From the NCBI RefSeq assembly GCF_003254295.1, contig NZ_QKZO01000014.1, positions 1 through 64,000 of the forward strand: a stretch of 64,000 nt of DNA, in the 5' to 3' direction. Shown here one piece after another: positions 17,054-26,900 of this stretch. How positions within the stretch are numbered: position 1 is the first letter of the stretch; every line of letters begins with the position of its first letter. The DNA comes from Rhodobacter capsulatus. Its GTDB lineage: Bacteria; Pseudomonadota; Alphaproteobacteria; Rhodobacterales; Rhodobacteraceae. Both the position numbers and the translations under genes were made by a program. A model generated the notes under the pieces. It was not told the origin of the DNA, ran no database searches, and worked only from the letters and a program-made list of their open reading frames with translations.

Positions 17054-18886
17054 TTACCCTGCGGCGCTGCGGCTGGGTTCGCCCCCGGAGGCGGAGAGAA
17101 CCCGCTCCACCGCCTGACCCTGGCCGAACAGGAAGCCCTGCAGATGGGTGCAGCCGAGTTGGCGCAACACGTCGCGTTGGCTGATCCGTTCCACCCCCTC
17201 GGCGACGATGTCAAGGCCCAGCCCCGCGGCCAGATGCGACAGCGCGGTGACGATGGCGGCCGAGGGGCGATCGCGGTCCATTCCCTCGATGAAACTGCGG
17301 TCGATCTTGATCGCATCGACGGCAAGATCCTGCAGATGGGTGATGCTGGAAGCGCCGGTGCCGAAATCGTCGATCGCCACCCGGAAACCCTGGGCGCGCA
17401 GCTCGTCGACGATCTTGCGGCTTTGCCGGGCATGGGCGCGCAGCGTGCTTTCGGTGACCTCGATCTGGATCAGCGCCGGGGCAAGGCCGTTCTGCCGCGC
17501 CTCGGCGGCGAGGCGGGCAACGAAATCCTGACGCTGGAACTGCCGCGGCGAGAAGTTGATCGCGGTGAACTTTCCAGGCCAGCCGCGGGCATCGCACAGC
17601 ACCCGTTCCACCACCCAGTCGCCCAGAAGCAGCGTCACCGGGCTTTCCTCGGCGATCGGCATGAAGACGCCGGGCGGCACGGTGCCGTAATCGCGGCTGT
17701 TCCAGCGCAACAGCGCCTCGTAGCCCACCACCTCCAGCGTGTCCGAGGCGACGATGGGCTGGTAATGGATCGACAATTCCGCGCTGGCGAGCGCGTAGAA
17801 CAGCCCCGCCTCGATGCGCTGGCGAAACTGCTGGCTGGCGTCGAGCTGCTTGTCGAACACCCGCACCGTCTGGCCGCCATCCTGTTTCGCGGCAAACAGC
17901 GCCAGATCGGCAAAGCGCATCAGATCGGCGGCGTCGCAATCGGGATGGCACGACCCGTCAACCAGCCCGCAGGAGGCGCCGATGAAGACCGAATTGCCGA
18001 AAACCGAGAAATCCCCCGAACAGGTTTCCAAAAGCCCCTGACAGGTGGCCACCGCCGTCTCCCGGTCCGTCCCGGTCAGCAACACGCCGAATTCGTCGCC
18101 CCCCAGACGCGCCACCATCGTCCCCTCGGGGGCGCGGGCGCAAAAGGCGGCACAGGCCATGCGGATGACTTCGTCGCCGGCGTCATGGCCGAAGGTGTCG
18201 TTCACATGCTTGAAATGGTCGAGATCAAGGAAAGCGACGAAAAGATCGTTCGGCCCGGCCTCAAGCCGTTCGACCAGCCGGTTCTGGAACGCCATCCGGT
18301 TCGCCGCGCCGGTCAGGAAATCATGGCTGGCGATGTGCTGGGCGCGGGCCTCGCTGGCGGCGAGTTCGGCGATCTTGGCGCGCAGGACCATCAGCTGGCG
18401 GGTGTCATTGTCCCATCTTTCGCACAGGGCCCGGGCCATCTGCCGCACCTCGTCGGGCTCGAAGGGCTTGCAGATGTAAAAGATCCTGTCGGCCGGACCG
18501 GCCACGGCGGTGATGTCGGTCACCGAATGGTCCGACCAGGCCGACACGATGACGATCTGCAGATCGGGGTCGATCGCGCGCAAGCGGCGCGCGGTTTCCT
18601 TGCCGTCGATCCCCGGCGGCATCCGCACGTCGACAAAGGCGACCTTGAAGGGCGTGCCCTCCTGCAGGGCCCGCGCCGCCAGCTCGATACCCTCCAGCCC
18701 CTGCGCGGCAAAGCTGACCTCGAAGGCCGGGGCCTCCCGGGACACCGGCGGCGGAAGCGCGGCGCCGAAGAGTTCCTCGGCCAGCGCATCGGCGCGGGAC
18801 AGGGAACGGGAGGGGGCGGGGCTGGAAAACAAAAGGCGATAGGCGTCGCGAACGGCGGCTTCGTCATCAATGACGAGAATGGACAT
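17054..18886 (-). CDS. Response regulator with GGDEF and EAL domains
   Basis: A 610-residue hybrid. The REC domain (1-150) has the acidic pair VIDDE, the phospho-acceptor Asp in FVDVRMPPG and the conserved Lys in YICKPF. The GGDEF domain (about 190-350) has an intact RLGGDEFG active site, and the EAL domain (about 370-600) has YEALLRW, IEVTES, IDDFGTG, KIDRSFI and VAEGVER. Both halves therefore appear catalytically competent, making it a possible bifunctional cyclic-di-GMP synthase/phosphodiesterase gated by phosphorylation. Start ATG 18886 follows GGAGGACC. It is the first gene of a two-gene unit with the CHASE4 kinase. Confidence 0.92.
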   Translation of the reverse strand: MSILVIDDEAAVRDAYRLLFSSPAPSRSLSRADALAEELFGAALPPPVSREAPAFEVSFAAQGLEGIELAARALQEGTPFKVAFVDVRMPPGIDGKETARRLRAIDPDLQIVIVSAWSDHSVTDITAVAGPADRIFYICKPFEPDEVRQMARALCERWDNDTRQLMVLRAKIAELAASEARAQHIASHDFLTGAANRMAFQNRLVERLEAGPNDLFVAFLDLDHFKHVNDTFGHDAGDEVIRMACAAFCARAPEGTMVARLGGDEFGVLLTGTDRETAVATCQGLLETCSGDFSVFGNSVFIGASCGLVDGSCHPDCDAADLMRFADLALFAAKQDGGQTVRVFDKQLDASQQFRQRIEAGLFYALASAELSIHYQPIVASDTLEVVGYEALLRWNSRDYGTVPPGVFMPIAEESPVTLLLGDWVVERVLCDARGWPGKFTAINFSPRQFQRQDFVARLAAEARQNGLAPALIQIEVTESTLRAHARQSRKIVDELRAQGFRVAIDDFGTGASSITHLQDLAVDAIKIDRSFIEGMDRDRPSAAIVTALSHLAAGLGLDIVAEGVERISQRDVLRQLGCTHLQGFLFGQGQAVERVLSASGGEPSRSAAG

Positions 18887-18961
18887 GCGGTCCTCCCGGA
18901 GATTTGGGCCGAGACTAGCCGCAAGTCGTTAAGGATCGGTTTGCCCGGTCAAGGACGACCG

Positions 18962-20080
18962 TCAGCCCGCCAGAACCTTGCGAAACCGCGCCAGAACGAT
19001 CGTCACCGCCACCGCCGCCATGCCCGCCATCACCGCCATTTCCGGCCAGACCAGCGCCAGCCCCGCGCCGCGATACAGCACCGCCTGCGCGAAGATGACG
19101 AAATGCGTCGCGGGGGAAATCGCCCGCATCGTCCCCTGCAGCCAGTCGGGCATCGATTCCAGCGGCGTCATCCCCCCGGAAAGCAGGATCATCAGCACGA
19201 TCACCGGAATGACCAGAAGCCCGAACTGCCCCATCGTCCGGGTGAAGGAGGCCAAAAGCAGCCCGAGGCTCGCCACCGCCACCACATAGATCGCCGCGCC
19301 GCTGGCATAAAGCCAAAGCGAGCCCGCCACCGGCACGCCCATCGCGCCCTCGACCACCACCACAAGGCTGAACAGCGACGCCAACAGGATCACCGCCCCC
19401 GAGGCGAGGATCTTTGCCGCGACGATCTCGTGCGGGCGCACGGGCATCACCAGCACATGTTCGATCGTGCCATGTTCGCGCTCGCGGATCATCGAGGCGC
19501 CCGACAGGATCAGCATCAGGATGGTGACATTGTTCATCAGCTGCATCACCGCGCTGAACCAGCTGGAGGTCAGGTTCGGGTTGAAGGCGTTGCGAAACAC
19601 CACCCGAACCGGATCGGCGCTGGCCGCGCCGGGGGACAGCGCGGCGGAAAGCTCCTGCGACAGGGTCTGGCGCAGGAAACTGGCGCCATTGCCCGCCTGC
19701 GCCACCGCCGTCGCATCGACAAGGATCTGCAGCGTCGTCGCGCGGCCCGCATGCAGGTCGCGCTCGAAATCGGGCGGGATCGTCAGCACCAGGATCGCCT
19801 CGCCCGCGCGTTGGGCGGCGGCGGCCTGCTCGGCGGTCATCGGCACCGGCGCGGCGAAAAGCGGCGGGCGGATCGCATCGGACAGCCGGGCGGACAGCGG
19901 ACTGCGGTCCTCGTCCACCACGGCGGTGGCCAGATGATCCACCTCGGTGCTGGCGGCGTCGGACACCAGCCAGACCGCCAGGGTGAAGACATAGGCGATC
20001 AGCACCAGCATCACCCGGTCGGTGCGGATCGCCCGCAGCTCCTTGCCGGTCAGCCACAGAATGTTGCGAAGGCTGCGCAT
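18962..20080 (-). CDS. ABC-2 type export permease (YhhJ/YbhR-like)
   Basis: A 372-residue ABC-2 permease with one N-terminal membrane helix, a large extracytoplasmic region (about 45-170) and five C-terminal helices. The conserved IREREHGTIEHVLVMPVRPHEIVAAKI cytoplasmic loop of the ABC-2 family is present. It follows the fused ATPase/permease gene with no gap (ATG at 20080, previous stop 20081-20083). Together with that protein and the HlyD-like adaptor it forms a YhiI-RbbA-YhhJ type export system. Substrate unknown. Confidence 0.9.
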   Translation of the reverse strand: MRSLRNILWLTGKELRAIRTDRVMLVLIAYVFTLAVWLVSDAASTEVDHLATAVVDEDRSPLSARLSDAIRPPLFAAPVPMTAEQAAAAQRAGEAILVLTIPPDFERDLHAGRATTLQILVDATAVAQAGNGASFLRQTLSQELSAALSPGAASADPVRVVFRNAFNPNLTSSWFSAVMQLMNNVTILMLILSGASMIREREHGTIEHVLVMPVRPHEIVAAKILASGAVILLASLFSLVVVVEGAMGVPVAGSLWLYASGAAIYVVAVASLGLLLASFTRTMGQFGLLVIPVIVLMILLSGGMTPLESMPDWLQGTMRAISPATHFVIFAQAVLYRGAGLALVWPEMAVMAGMAAVAVTIVLARFRKVLAG

Positions 20081-22789
20081 TCACCGCTCCTGCTTGGGAA
20101 GGGACAGGATCGCCAGCGCCAGATAGACCGCCGCGAAAAGGCCAAGGACGGCGGCGGCGGTCATCGCCTCGGGCCAGCCGAAGCCCTTGAGGAACGCGCC
20201 CACCGAGACCGGCTGGAACCATGCGCCCGGAAAGGCCAGACCGAAGATCCGCCCGCCCTCGCCCAGCGAGGAAACCGGCACGATCAGCCCGGAAAAGTTC
20301 ACCGTGGGAATGATCGACACGACGGCGGTGGCAAAGACCGCCGCCACCTGCGTGCGGGTGAAAGCCGAGATCAGCTGGCCAAAGCCGGTCGTGGCCGTCA
20401 CATAGACCAGCGCCACAAAGGCCAGCGCGGGCAGGCTGCCCGAAAGCGGCACGCCAAAAACCGTCACCCCAAGCGTCACCAGCACCCAGAAGCTGACCCA
20501 GGCCAGCGCCAGATAGGGCAGCTGCTTGCCGACCAGAAACTCGATCCGGCTGACCGGGGTGGACTGGAAATTCGCGATCGTGCCGGTTTCCTTTTCGCGC
20601 ACGACGCTGACCGCCGCCATCACCGCGGGCACCAGCATCAGGATCAGCATGAGCACCGAGGGCACCATGGCATTGGCGCTTTCAAACGCCTGATTGAAGA
20701 GATAGCGGGTCTCGAAGCCCACCTTGGCCGTGCGGCCGATGCCCTCCTCGGCGGCGATCTTGTCGCTGAAATCCTGCAACACGCCAAGGGCATAGCCCTG
20801 CGCGGTCTGGGCGCGAAACGGCATCGCCCCGTCAAAGGTCAGGCCGATTTCCGGCACGGCGCCGCGGTGCAGATCGCGCCCGAAGCCCTCGGGGATATCC
20901 AGCGCGAGCGTCACGCCCCCCAGCCCCATCCGGCCCGGCAGCTCGCTCGGGCTGGCAAAGGGCGGGGCTTCGGCGAATTGCGGGATCGAGGTGAAGCCCT
21001 CGGTCAGGCGGCGGCTTTCGGCGCTTTGATCCTGATCCATCACCGCGAAGGACAGCCGGTCAACGTCAAAGGAAATCCCGAACCCCATCGCCAGCATCAG
21101 GATGACCGGGCCCAGCAGCGCGAAGAACAGCCGGATCGGATCGCGGGCCAGTTCCAGCGTCTCGCGCCAGGAATAGGCGTAAAGCCGCGTCAGCGCGGCG
21201 AGCCCCCGGCCCTTCGGCGCCGCAGCGGGCGCGGGCATCCGGGTCTCGGGCGCGGCCTCGTCGGTCTCGGCCTCGGCCTCCAGCACGGAAATGAAGGCGG
21301 TTTCCAGAGTGTCGGCCCCGCGCCGGGCGACGATCTCGGCGGGGGTGCCCAGCTCCAGCACCCGGCCCGCATGCATCAGCGAGATCCGGTCGCAGCGCGC
21401 CGCCTCGTTCATGAAATGGGTCGAGATGAAGATCGTCACGCCCTTCTCGCGCGAGAGCCGCATCAGCACCGTCCAGAACCCGTCGCGCGCCACCGGATCG
21501 ACGCCCGAGGTGGGCTCGTCCAAAATCAGGATCGGCGGTTCGTGGATCATCGCGACGGCCAGTTGCAGCCGCTGACGCTGCCCCAGCGGCAGGCTTTCGG
21601 GCATCGCCCCGGCCACCTCGGCCAGATCGAATTCGGCCATCACCTCGGCCACGCGGGCCAGGCGCCGCTCGGGCGCGACGCCGTAAAGCCGCGCATGCAG
21701 GATCAGGTTTTGCCGCACCGTCAGCTCGCCATAAAGCGAGAACGCCTGCGACATGTAGCCGATGCCCAGCCGCGCCGTCATGTCGGAGCGCCCCAGTTCG
21801 CGGCCGAAGAGCTTCGTCGTGCCCTCGGTCGGGTCCAGAAGCCCGGTCAGCATCTTCATCGTCGTCGTCTTGCCGCAGCCGTTCGAGCCGAGAAAGCCGA
21901 AGATCTCGCCCTCGGGGATCGAAAAGCCGACGTGATCGACGGCGGTGAAGCCGCCGAAGCGTTTCACCAGCCCCTCGGCCGCGATGGCGATGCGGCCTTG
22001 ATTTGCGGGGCGGGGCAGCACCGGCACCGGGGCGTGCCGGGCGCGGATCTCCGCGGGCAGAAGCGCGACGAAGGCCTCTTCAAGGCTGGCCGCCCCGGTG
22101 CTGGCGCGCAGATCGGCGGGCGCGCCGGTGGCGATGACCCTGCCCCCGTCCATCGCGGCGATCCAGTCGAAACGGTCGGCCTCTTCCATGTAAGCCGTCG
22201 CGGTCAGCACGCTCATGCCGGGCCGGGTGGCGCGGACGCGGGCGATCAGCTCCCAGAACTGCCGCCGCGACAAGGGATCGACGCCGGTCGTGGGCTCGTC
22301 CAGGATCAGAAGATCCGGGTCATGGATCAGCGCGGCGCAAAGACCCAGCTTCTGCTTCATCCCGCCCGAAAGCTTGCCCGCCGGACGGTCGGGAAAGGGC
22401 GCAAGGCCGGTGGCGTCGAGCAGCATCGCGATGCGCTCGGCCCGTTCGGCCGCGCCCTGACCGAAGAGCCTGCCGAAGAACTGCAGGTTTTCCACCACCG
22501 TCAGCGTCGGATACAGGTTCCGCCCCAGGCCTTGCGGCATATAGGCGATGCGCGGGGCGACGGCGGCGCGATGGGCGCGCTCGGCCATCGACCCGCCCAG
22601 GCTTTCGACCCGGCCGGTCTGCACCCGCCGCACCCCGGCCACCAGCGCCATCAGCGTCGATTTGCCGACGCCATCGGGGCCGATCAGCCCGGCCATCACG
22701 CCTGCGGGAATATCCAGCGTCACCGCCTCCAGCGCGGTCACCGCGCCGTAGCGATGGGAAACGCCGTTCAGCCGGGCAACGGGCTGCAT
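20081..22789 (-). CDS. Fused ABC ATPase-ATPase-permease (RbbA/YhiH-like)
   Basis: A 902-residue protein with two nucleotide-binding domains and a C-terminal ABC-2 permease. NBD1 has GPDGVGKST, LSGGMKQKL and LLILDEPTTGVDP. NBD2 (from about residue 275) has GSNGCGKTT and ILILDEPTSGVDP, but its signature is PLGQRQRL rather than LSGGQ. From about 545 the protein has membrane helices typical of an exporter permease, with VVREKETGTIANFQSTPVSRIEFLVGKQ as the ABC-2 loop. E. coli RbbA has this architecture and was linked to ribosomes, but the HlyD and permease neighbours here argue for export. Overlaps or abuts both neighbours (4-bp gap upstream). Confidence 0.9.
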   Translation of the reverse strand: MQPVARLNGVSHRYGAVTALEAVTLDIPAGVMAGLIGPDGVGKSTLMALVAGVRRVQTGRVESLGGSMAERAHRAAVAPRIAYMPQGLGRNLYPTLTVVENLQFFGRLFGQGAAERAERIAMLLDATGLAPFPDRPAGKLSGGMKQKLGLCAALIHDPDLLILDEPTTGVDPLSRRQFWELIARVRATRPGMSVLTATAYMEEADRFDWIAAMDGGRVIATGAPADLRASTGAASLEEAFVALLPAEIRARHAPVPVLPRPANQGRIAIAAEGLVKRFGGFTAVDHVGFSIPEGEIFGFLGSNGCGKTTTMKMLTGLLDPTEGTTKLFGRELGRSDMTARLGIGYMSQAFSLYGELTVRQNLILHARLYGVAPERRLARVAEVMAEFDLAEVAGAMPESLPLGQRQRLQLAVAMIHEPPILILDEPTSGVDPVARDGFWTVLMRLSREKGVTIFISTHFMNEAARCDRISLMHAGRVLELGTPAEIVARRGADTLETAFISVLEAEAETDEAAPETRMPAPAAAPKGRGLAALTRLYAYSWRETLELARDPIRLFFALLGPVILMLAMGFGISFDVDRLSFAVMDQDQSAESRRLTEGFTSIPQFAEAPPFASPSELPGRMGLGGVTLALDIPEGFGRDLHRGAVPEIGLTFDGAMPFRAQTAQGYALGVLQDFSDKIAAEEGIGRTAKVGFETRYLFNQAFESANAMVPSVLMLILMLVPAVMAAVSVVREKETGTIANFQSTPVSRIEFLVGKQLPYLALAWVSFWVLVTLGVTVFGVPLSGSLPALAFVALVYVTATTGFGQLISAFTRTQVAAVFATAVVSIIPTVNFSGLIVPVSSLGEGGRIFGLAFPGAWFQPVSVGAFLKGFGWPEAMTAAAVLGLFAAVYLALAILSLPKQER

Positions 22790-22793
22790 CGGC

Positions 22794-23798
22794 CTACTCG
22801 GGCAGCTTCACCGCCAGATCGGCGGGCCAGGGCGTGTCGGGCGTCGCGCGCACGAAACCGATGCCGCGCACGCCGACCTTGACGCTGTCGGCAAAGCGCA
22901 ACAGCAGATCGCGCGGGATCGCCAGCTTGACGCGGAACACAAGATCGGCGCGCTCGGTGCTGGTTTCGACCGATTTCGGGGTGAATTGCGCCTGCGGGGC
23001 GACGAAACTGACCCGCGCGGGCACCACATATTGCGGCACCGGGTCCAGAACCAGCCGCGCCTCGTCATTCAGCGCCAAGGTGCCCACGACCGCGGCGGGC
23101 AGGTAAAGCACCATGTAAACATCGGTCAGATCCAGCAGCGTCACCACGGGCGTGCCCGCCGCGATCACCTCGCCCGGCTCGTGCAGCCGGTAGAGCACCC
23201 GGCCGCGGATCGGCGCGCGGATCACCAGATCTTCGAGCGCGATCTTCGCCTGTTCGCGGCTGGCTTCGGCCGCGGCGATCAGCGCGGTGGCGTTTTGCAC
23301 CTGCGCCCGCGCCGAGGCGAGCGAGGCCGTCGCCGCCGTCGCCCCGTTCACCGCATCGTCCAAGGTCGCCTGCGCCGCGTGGCCCTCGGCATGCAGCGTG
23401 GTGACCCGGGTCCGGGTCGTCACCGCCACGTCGAGCGCGCTTTGCGCCTGCATCACCGCCGCTTCGGCGCCCGCCTTGGCCGCCTCGGCCTGCAGCACCG
23501 CCGCCTCGGCCGCCAGCAGTTTCGCCTGCGCGTCGCGGTCATCAATCCGCGCCAGCACCGCCCCCGCCTCGACCATCTGCCCCTCTGACGCCGTGACCTC
23601 GGTCAGCCGCCCGGCATATTTTCCGGCCACATCGACGCTTTGCGTCTCAAGCCGCCCGTTCGAGGCGGTGACGCCGGTCTGATCCCCCGCCCCCTCGATC
23701 CGCGCCAAAAGCCCGGCAAAGGGCGATTGCGCCTGCACCGGCAGGCCAAGGGCCACAAGCCCGGCCAGAGAGACGACAGCGATACTGCGCAAGGACAT
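22794..23798 (-). CDS. HlyD/YhiI-type periplasmic adaptor protein
   Basis: A 334-residue membrane-fusion protein. The N-terminal 24 residues look like a signal peptide (ending VQAQ). A lipoyl-like half motif (VTASEGQMVEAGAVLARIDDRDAQ), a long Ala-rich coiled coil (about 95-190) and the returning half motif (APIRGRVLYRLHEPGEVIAAGTPVVTLLDL) follow in the usual order. It would link the inner-membrane ABC exporter to an outer-membrane channel; no such channel gene lies in this operon. First gene of the set, with GGAGG before the ATG and a perfect palindrome 27-42 bp upstream. Confidence 0.9.
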   Translation of the reverse strand: MSLRSIAVVSLAGLVALGLPVQAQSPFAGLLARIEGAGDQTGVTASNGRLETQSVDVAGKYAGRLTEVTASEGQMVEAGAVLARIDDRDAQAKLLAAEAAVLQAEAAKAGAEAAVMQAQSALDVAVTTRTRVTTLHAEGHAAQATLDDAVNGATAATASLASARAQVQNATALIAAAEASREQAKIALEDLVIRAPIRGRVLYRLHEPGEVIAAGTPVVTLLDLTDVYMVLYLPAAVVGTLALNDEARLVLDPVPQYVVPARVSFVAPQAQFTPKSVETSTERADLVFRVKLAIPRDLLLRFADSVKVGVRGIGFVRATPDTPWPADLAVKLPE

Positions 23799-23824
23799 CA
23801 GGGCCTCCGTGATGATCCGAAGTC

Positions 23825-23840
23825 TGAACCGGATGGTTCA
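23825..23840. promoter_or_regulatory. Palindrome TGAACC-N4-GGTTCA, candidate TetR-type operator
   Basis: TGAACCGGATGGTTCA is a 16-bp dyad with perfect 6-bp arms, centred about 34 bp upstream of the hlyD-like ATG. Position and form fit a TetR-family operator controlling the ABC exporter operon. No regulator gene is adjacent, so the cognate protein would be encoded elsewhere. Confidence 0.5.
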
Positions 23841-23925
23841 CCTAACAGGCGCCCGCGTCAAGCCGCGATGGCATCGCAAGCGCGTGAAGCAAAGGGGCGG
23901 GACGTTGCCGCCCCGCCCCGGTTTC

Positions 23926-26900
23926 TCAGACTGTCTGCGCCCGGCTGCGGCGGGCAAAGGCCGCGTTTGTGAGCCGGAAGAACAGCGGCACGAAGAAGAT
24001 CGCCAGCCCGGTGCCCGTCAGCGTGCCAAAGAGCGTGGTGTAGCCGATCGCCTCGCGCGCCCCCGCCCCGGCGCCGGTCGACAGGATCAGCGGCACGACG
24101 CCCAGGGTAAAGGCGAGCGAGGTCATCAGGATCGGACGGAAGCGCAGCCGGGCGGCCTCGACCGCGGCGGTCAGCGCATCTTCGCCAAGGCTGCGCATCC
24201 GCTCGCGGGCGAATTCCACGATCATGATCCCGTTCTTGCCGGTCAGACCGACGACGGTCAGCAGCCCGACCTGGAAATAGACCCCGTTCGCCTGACCACC
24301 GAGCCAGGCGCCGACCAGCGCCCCGATGATGCCCACGGGCATCGCCAGAATGACCGCCACCGGAATGACCCAGCTTTCGTAAAGCGCCGCAAGGCACAGG
24401 AAGACCGCGGCGAGCGAGAGCGCATAAAGCGCCATCGCGCCGCTGCCCGCCTCTTTTTCCTCGAGCGACAGGCCCGACCATTGCAGGGCGAAGCCGGGCG
24501 GCAGTTGCCTGGCCAGCGTCTCCATCTCCGTCATCGCCGCGCCCGAGGACAGGCCCGGCACCGGCGAGCCCTGGATCTCCATCGCGGGCAGCGCGTCATA
24601 GCGCACGATCTGTTGCGGGCCATAGACCCATTTCTCGGTGGCGAAGGTCGAGAGCGAGACGAAATCGCCATTCGCATTCGGCACCCGCCAGAGCGCGAAA
24701 TCGGCGGGCGTCGCGCGGGCCCAGGGCTCGCCCTGCACATAGACGCGCTTGACGCGGCCTTCGTGCAGGAAGTCGTTCACATAGGCCGAGGACCAGATCG
24801 TGTTCAGGAAACTGCCCACATCCGCCGCGGTCAGCCCCACCGCCCCCGCCTTGGCCCAGTCGATATCCAGCCGGAACTGCGCCGCATCCTCGACCCCGTT
24901 CGGGCGCACGGCCATCAGTTTCGGGCTTTGCTTCGCCATGCCCAGAAGCTGGTTGCGGGCGGCCAGAAGCTCTTCATGGGTCTGGCCCGAGCGCGCCTGC
25001 AGGAAGGCGGTGAAGCCGTTCGAATTGCCCAGTTCCAAGACCGGCGGCGGCACGATCGGGATCACGATGGCCTCCTTGATGCCGCCCATCAGCGGCCCGA
25101 AGGCCCGGCCCGCAATCGCCTGCGCGCCGTTTTGCGGACCCGGCCGCTCCTCCCAGTCCTTCAGCTTGATGAACATCATCGCCATGTTCTGACCCTGGCC
25201 CGCGAAAGAGAAGCCGACGACCGAAAACAGCGCGTCGACATTCTCGGCCTCGGCCGCGCGCCAGTAGCCTTCGACCTGCTCGACGACCTTTTTCGTCTGG
25301 GCCGCGGTGGTGCCGGAGGGGGTCTGGATGAGCGTCATCAAGACGCCCTGATCCTCGTCGGGCAGGAAGGCGGTGGGGGTGCGGACATAAAGCGCCCCCA
25401 TCGCCGCCACCAGACAGGCATAGACGACCAGACCCTTGAGCGGATTGGCGACGACCCAGCGGGTGATGCCGCCATAGCCGTTCGTCAGCCGCCCGAAACG
25501 GGTCTCGAACCGGGTGCCGAACCAGTTCGCGAAACCGCCCTTCGCCTCGGCATGGGGTTTGAGGATCGTGGCGCAAAGTGCCGGCGTGAAGACCAGCGCG
25601 ACCAGAACCGAGAGCACCATGGCCGAGACGATGGTGACCGAGAACTGCTTGTAGATCTCGCCCGTCGAGCCGCCAAAGAAGGCCATCGGCACGAAGACGG
25701 CAGACAGCACCAGCGCGATGCCGACCAGCGCGCCCGAGATTTCCCCCATCGATTTCCGCGTCGCCTCGCGCGGGGAAAGGTGCTCCTCGGCCATGATCCG
25801 TTCGACGTTCTCGACGACGACGATGGCGTCATCGACCAGAAGCCCGATGGCCAGAACCATGGCCAGCATCGTCAGCGTGTTGATCGAAAACCCGAAGGCC
25901 GCCATGACGCCAAAGGTGCCCAGAAGCACCACCGGCACTGCAAGCGTCGGGATCAGCGTCGCGCGCAGATTGTGCAGGAAGACAAGCATGACCAGCACGA
26001 CCAGCACGATCGCCTCGAAAAGGGTCTTGATCACCTCTTCGATCGACAGCGTCACGAAGGGCGTCGTGTCATAGGGGATGACATATTCCATCCCCGAGGG
26101 GAAATAGGGCGCCAGTTCCGCCAGCTTATCCTTGACCAGCTTCGCCGTATCGAGCGCATTCGCCCCCGACGCCAGCTGAATCGCCATCCCGGCCGAGGGG
26201 GTGCCGTTGTAAAACGCATTGATGTCATAGGTTTCCGCGCCAAGCTCCACCCGCGCCACATCGCGCAGCAGCACCAGCCCGCCATCGGTATCGGCGCGCA
26301 GCACGATGCGCTCGAAATCCGCGGGGGTCTTGAGCAGCGATTGCGCGGTGATCGTCGCGTTCAGCATCTGCCCCTCGGGCGCGGGCAACGCCCCGAACGA
26401 CCCGGCCGAGATCTGCGCGTTCTGCCCCTTCACCGCGGCGATCACCGTGGCCGGGGCCATGTCATAGGCCTTCAGCTTGCTCGGATCGAGCCAGATCCGC
26501 ATCGCATGTTCCGAGCCGAAGACGGTGACCGCGCCGACGCCCTTGAGCCGCGAGAAACTCTCGACCATCGAGGCGTTCATGTAATCGGACAGCTCGACCG
26601 AAGACCGCGACTTGTCAGGCGAGATCAGCGCCGCCACCATCAAAAAGCCGGTCGTCGATTTCTCGACCGTCACGCCTTGCCGGGTAACGGCTTCGGGCAG
26701 GCTCGCCTCGGCCTGCGCCAGCTTGTTTTGCACCTGCACCTGCGCGATGTCGGGATCGGTGCCCAGCGCGAAGGTGAGCGTGATCTTCGCCCGGCCTGTC
26801 GCGGTGGTGTCGGATTTCAGATAGCGCAGCCCGTCAAGGCCGGTCATCTGCTTTTCGATCACCTGCACCACGGTATCGGTGACGGTTTCCGCCGAAGCCC

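Noticed and set aside
14927-22882. A 2651-codon open frame on the plus strand
   Set aside because: It lies opposite five well-recognised minus-strand genes and has a His/Arg/Pro/Gln-rich shadow composition.
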